Source: Hibiscus mutabilis (Eukaryota > Streptophyta > Magnoliopsida > Malvales > Malvaceae). Taken from it: a stretch of DNA of 64,000 nt. The translations under genes and the position numbers were made by a program. The notes beneath the pieces were generated by a model. It ran no database searches. It saw only the letters and a program-made list of their open reading frames with translations, and was not told where the DNA came from. Below are positions 60,559 to 64,000 of the stretch, piece after piece. The stretch is from the NCBI GenBank assembly GCA_019671005.1, contig CM033719.1:19456750-19520749 (forward strand). Direction: 5' to 3'. Numbering within the stretch: position 1 is the first letter of the stretch; the number at the start of each line of letters is the position of its first letter.

Positions 60559-63500
60559 TCATGCATCTTCTAAGTTGACCACTTCCTTGTTACGTTCCAC
60601 ATGGGCACCATTGTAGTGCTTCAATCTTTGTCCATTAACTTTGAATTCATGGTTGTCAGAGATGGACTTGATTATCACAGCACCATGGGAGAATGGTTTG
60701 ACAACTTCGAATGGTCTCGACCATCTTGATTTCAGCTTTCCCGGGAAAAGTTTTAGCCGAGAATTAAATAAGAGAACTAGTTGCCCTGGCATGAATTGCC
60801 GCGACAATAGTTTCTTGTCATGCCATTGCTTTGTTTTCTCCTTGTAGATTCGTGCATTGTTATAGACGAGTGCACGGAATTCTTCTATCTCATTGAGGTC
60901 CAACAAACGCTTTTGTCCGGCACTTTCCCAATCCATATTCACGGTCTTGATTGCCCAGTATGCCTTGTGTTCGATTTCCACTAGTAGATGGCATGTTTTT
61001 CCATAGACAAGTCGGAAGGGGGACATACCTAAGGGTGTTTTGAATGTAGTGCAATATGCCCAAAGTGCGTCATCTAGTCTTAATGACCAATCCTTCCTAG
61101 AGGGATTTACAACTTTCTCGAGTATACCCTTTAATTCCCGGTTGGAAATTTTTGCTTGCCCGTTGGTTTGTGGGTGACATACCGAAGCGTTGCAACATCT
61201 TGGCAATTAGTCTGTTGTCAAAATGCTTGCCTTCGTCACTGATAATTACTTTCGGCATCCTAAACCGTGTAAATATATTTTTCTGCAAGAATCATTGCAC
61301 GGTCTTGGAATCGTTGTTGGGAACTGTAGCTGCCTCAACCTATTTAGACACGTAGTCGACGGCAAGTAAGATGTAGAGGTTGCCGAATGAAGATGGGAAA
61401 GGTCCCATAAAATCGATCCCCCATACATCGAACAATTCCACCTCGATGATATTCTGGAGTGGCATCTCATGTCGTCTAGAGATATTGCCCGTCCCCTGGG
61501 AACGATCACATTGCTTGTAAAAGTCTTGGGCATCTTTGTACAATGTTGGCCAATACAAATCAGATTGCAAAACTTTGGCCGTGGTACGAGTTCATCCAAA
61601 ATGTCCTCCATAGGGTGAAGAATGACATTGCCGGAGTACATTCTGTTGCTCTTCTTCAGGGACACATCGGCTTATAACCTGATCTGCACATTGTTTAAAC
61701 AAAAGATGCTCATCCCAAAAGTGATGCTTAGCATCATGGCAGAACCGCTTCTTCCCTTGGTGAGTAATGCCATAAGGTAAAATACCACAAACAAGGAAAT
61801 TAACTAAATCTACGTACCAGGGTATTGCCGAGGCATGTGCTGCTGTGGCGACTGCTCCCAAAATTACCGAGGCGTGCGCGTCAAAGGCTGCTGCGACATC
61901 AAGAGTTGTCGAGGCGTGTGCGTCCATGGTTGCCGAGGCAACTAAAATTTTTTCATCCAGGAATGCATCACATATATCTAGATCCGCGTCCTCCTCCCTG
62001 TTGCATTCTAAGCGTGATAAGTGATCGGCCACTTGATTTTCTGTTCCTTTCCTATCCTTAATTTCAATATCAAATTCTTGTAAAAGTAATATCCAATGAA
62101 TCAAACGAGGTTTGGCATCCTTTTTAGCAAATAGATATTTGATTGCCGAATGGTCCGTATGAACAATTACCTTTGTACCAATCAAATAGGATCGAAACTT
62201 GTCAAATACGAAAACTACAGCTAGTAACTCTTTCTCCGTTGTTGTGTAATTCACTTGAGCACTATTAAGAGTTTTACTAGCTTAGTATATCACATGGAAG
62301 GTCTTACCTGTGCGTTGGCCTTGGACTGCTCCTACCGCGAAATCACTTGCATCACACATGAGCTCAAAAGGTAGCGTCCAATCTGGTGGAACGACAATGG
62401 GTGTCGAGGCAAGCTTTTTCTTTAGGGTTTCGAATGCTTGGGTGCAAGAATCATCAAAATCAAAGACTTTATCCTGTTCAAGCAAATTGCACAAGGGTTT
62501 AGTGATTTTAGAAAAATTATGAATGAACCTCCTGTAAAAACCTACATTTCCAAGAAAACTTCAAATTCCTTTAACCGAACTTGGTGGAGGTAATCTCTCG
62601 ATCACGTCCACCTTGGCTTTGTCTACTTCAATTCCCTTAGATGAAATCTTGTGGCCGAGCACTATTCCTTCATCTACCATAAAATGGCATTTCTCCCAAT
62701 TGAGGACTAAATCAGTTTCTTCACATCTTGCCAACACCCTTTCTAAAATACCGAGACAGCTGTCGAAGTCATTACCAAAAATAGAAAAATCATCCATGAA
62801 GATCTCAAGGAAGTCTTCGACCATGTCTGAAAAGAGTGTCATTATGCATCTTTGGAAGGTTGACGGGGCGTTACACAATCCGAACGGCATCTTTCGGAAG
62901 GCATAAGTACCGTATGGGCATGTGAAGGTTGTCTTTTCTTGATCTTCTGGTGCTATGGCAATTTGATTGTAACCTGAATAACCATCAAGAAAACAATAAA
63001 AAGGTTTACCTGCAAGACGGTCAAGCATTTGATCAATAAAGGGTAATGTGAAGTGATCTTTCCTAGTGGCTTTGTTTAGCTTTCGATAATCCATACAAAC
63101 CCTCAAATCGGTCACAGTCCTGGTTGGAATGAGTTCATTGTTTTCATTACTTACCACCGTTATACCTCCCTTTTTCGGCACACATTGTACCGGACTTACT
63201 CATGTACTATCAGAGATAGGGTATATAATGACGGCGTCAAGCCACTTGATGATTTCTTTCATTACAACCCATTTCATGGCATGATTCAGTCTCCTCTGGG
63301 CCTCAATTGAAGGTTTGTGATCATCTTCCAACAAAATCTTGTGCATGCACACTGCCGGGCTAATTCCCTTCAAGCCGGCAATTGTCCATCCTATTACCTT
63401 TTTGTGTAGCTTCAACATCTCGATCAGCTTCTTTTCCTGCTCAGCCTGTAACTTAGAAGAAATAATTACAGGCAATGTATTATCGGTTCCTAAGTATGCA

Positions 63501-64000
63501 TATTTTAGTTGCTCTGGCAATTGTTTCAACTCAAGAATCAGTGGTTGTTCAATAGAGGGTTTTTCGAGCTTACATTCCTTACCTGAGTAATCCAGTGGTT
63601 TAAAGTATGTACCTGGTCGATTGACTAGCCAATTTGCCTCTTCTTGTTGTTCCTCATCGACCGGTTCTTCATATTCCTCAGGTTCCTCTTGATCGGCAAT
63701 GTAGTTGCCGAGGCAACTAAATTCCTCGTCGAAGTTAAATTCTGCCATGGCATGAAGAAGTTGGCATTCTTCTGGATCATCGACATGCCTTAGTGTTTGG
63801 GACACATTTAGTTTAACTTGCTGGTCATTCACTCTCATTGTGAGTTCTCTCTTTTCAACATCGATCAAGGTTCTCCCTGTTGCTAGGAATGGTCTCCCGA
63901 GAATGATGGGTGCATGCTCATCTGCTTCACAATCCAAAACAATAAAGTCAGCGGGAAAAATAAATTTATCAACTTTTACCAGTATGTCCTCGATTTTTCC
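60559..64000 (-). pseudogene. Athila-like pol polyprotein, partial and multiply disrupted
   Basis: The frame enters from the window edge and reads: protease end ('IILGRPFLATGRTLIDV', about 63900); RT with 'CMDYRKLNKATRKDHFTLPF', 'FLDGYSGYNQI' and 'IFMDDFSIFG' (the expected F/Y-x-D-D is MDD); RNase H ('VHTDHSAIKYLF', 'DHLSRLE'); integrase zinc block ('HSSPYGGHFG') and core ('WGIDFMGPFPSS', 'IISDEGKHFDNR'); and the integrase C-terminus ('WAYCTTFKTPLGMSPFRLVY', 'LKLFPGKLKSRW'). Breaks: TGA at 63200-63202 (Trp codon in relatives), TGA at 62561-62563 (CGA to TGA), TAA at 62282, TGA at 61592, TAG at 61340, TGA near 61285, and a frameshift with a small deletion near 61190. Most look like single transitions, so it decayed after insertion. 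A repeated 'AHAS' insert lies at about 61820-61945. Confidence 0.9.

Larger units (their letters stand above)
57150..64000 (-). mobile_element. Athila-like Ty3/gypsy element, 3' part, running off the window
   Basis: Minus orientation: 3' LTR (57150-58676), polypurine tract, repeat-rich spacer (58677-59537), extra ORF (59538-60019), AT-rich spacer, then pol from 60559 to the window end. Pol order (protease end, RT, RNase H, integrase) and wording match Athila-group elements. The 5' LTR and gag must lie beyond 64000. It inserted into LTR F; the duplication would be GCTAT (57145-57149) but the other flank is outside the window. Confidence 0.88.

Overview
This window looks like nuclear DNA of a flowering plant, almost certainly a eudicot. 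It is AT-rich, gene-poor and dominated by nested LTR retrotransposons and small DNA transposons. The only intact protein-coding gene I can reconstruct is an eight-exon microsomal omega-3 fatty acid desaturase (FAD3 type) on the minus strand at 25478-27384. All its introns are GT-AG, all three histidine boxes are present, and the product is 381 aa. The desaturase and the LTR style recall Malvales, but I would not insist on that.

Layout. 1-2757: old LTR/gypsy debris, including a 5S-rRNA-derived fragment (936-993) and a decayed Athila/Tat-type primer-binding site (about 1528-1551). 2763-14239: one complete but coding-dead Ty3/gypsy element in minus orientation with unusually long LTRs (about 3.5 kb), a tRNA-Met primer-binding site, a polypurine tract and a perfect 5-bp target-site duplication (ACTAC). 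14414-17760: a zinc-knuckle (LINE ORF1-like) protein relic split by a 2.2-kb solo LTR with target-site duplication CCTGA. 18571-19449: an hAT-like element. 19982-20465: a metal-binding isoprenylated protein (HIPP) relic that appears frameshifted. 22176-25250: a 3' LTR plus integrase end of another gypsy element, stopping about 230 bp downstream of FAD3. 25478-28690: FAD3 and its upstream region.

29196-35115: two Mutator/foldback-type MITEs and a roughly 2.9-kb tandem duplication carrying a LINE RNase H relic. 35115-45358: several LTRs of one architectural family (A to D), with a PIF/Harbinger-like element, a solo LTR and a MULE MITE nested inside LTR C. 45359-50961: AT-rich intergenic DNA with hAT MITEs and a Stowaway MITE. 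50962-57149: more LTRs of the same architecture, one nested in another. 57150-64000: the 3' part of an Athila-like element (3' LTR, extra ORF, pol) in minus orientation, pol being broken by several stops and a frameshift; the element runs off the window.

The most unusual signal is not a gene. Several LTR subfamilies share a modular layout built from lineage-specific expansions of short palindromic motifs: CG-centred decamers such as GTATCGATAC, GTACCGGTAC and GTATCGGTAC; a tandem 'ATGCTATGTGATCC' module; and a small TGAGCTT...AAGCTCA hairpin. The Athila-like element independently carries TTGCCGAGGCAA palindromes, even inside pol, and four hairpin-ended CTAGAG...CTCTAG repeats. In the older LTRs the central CG of the decamers is mostly TG or CA, as expected from decay of methylated CpG. 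Boundaries were read by eye; no alignment, database search or divergence calculation was run.
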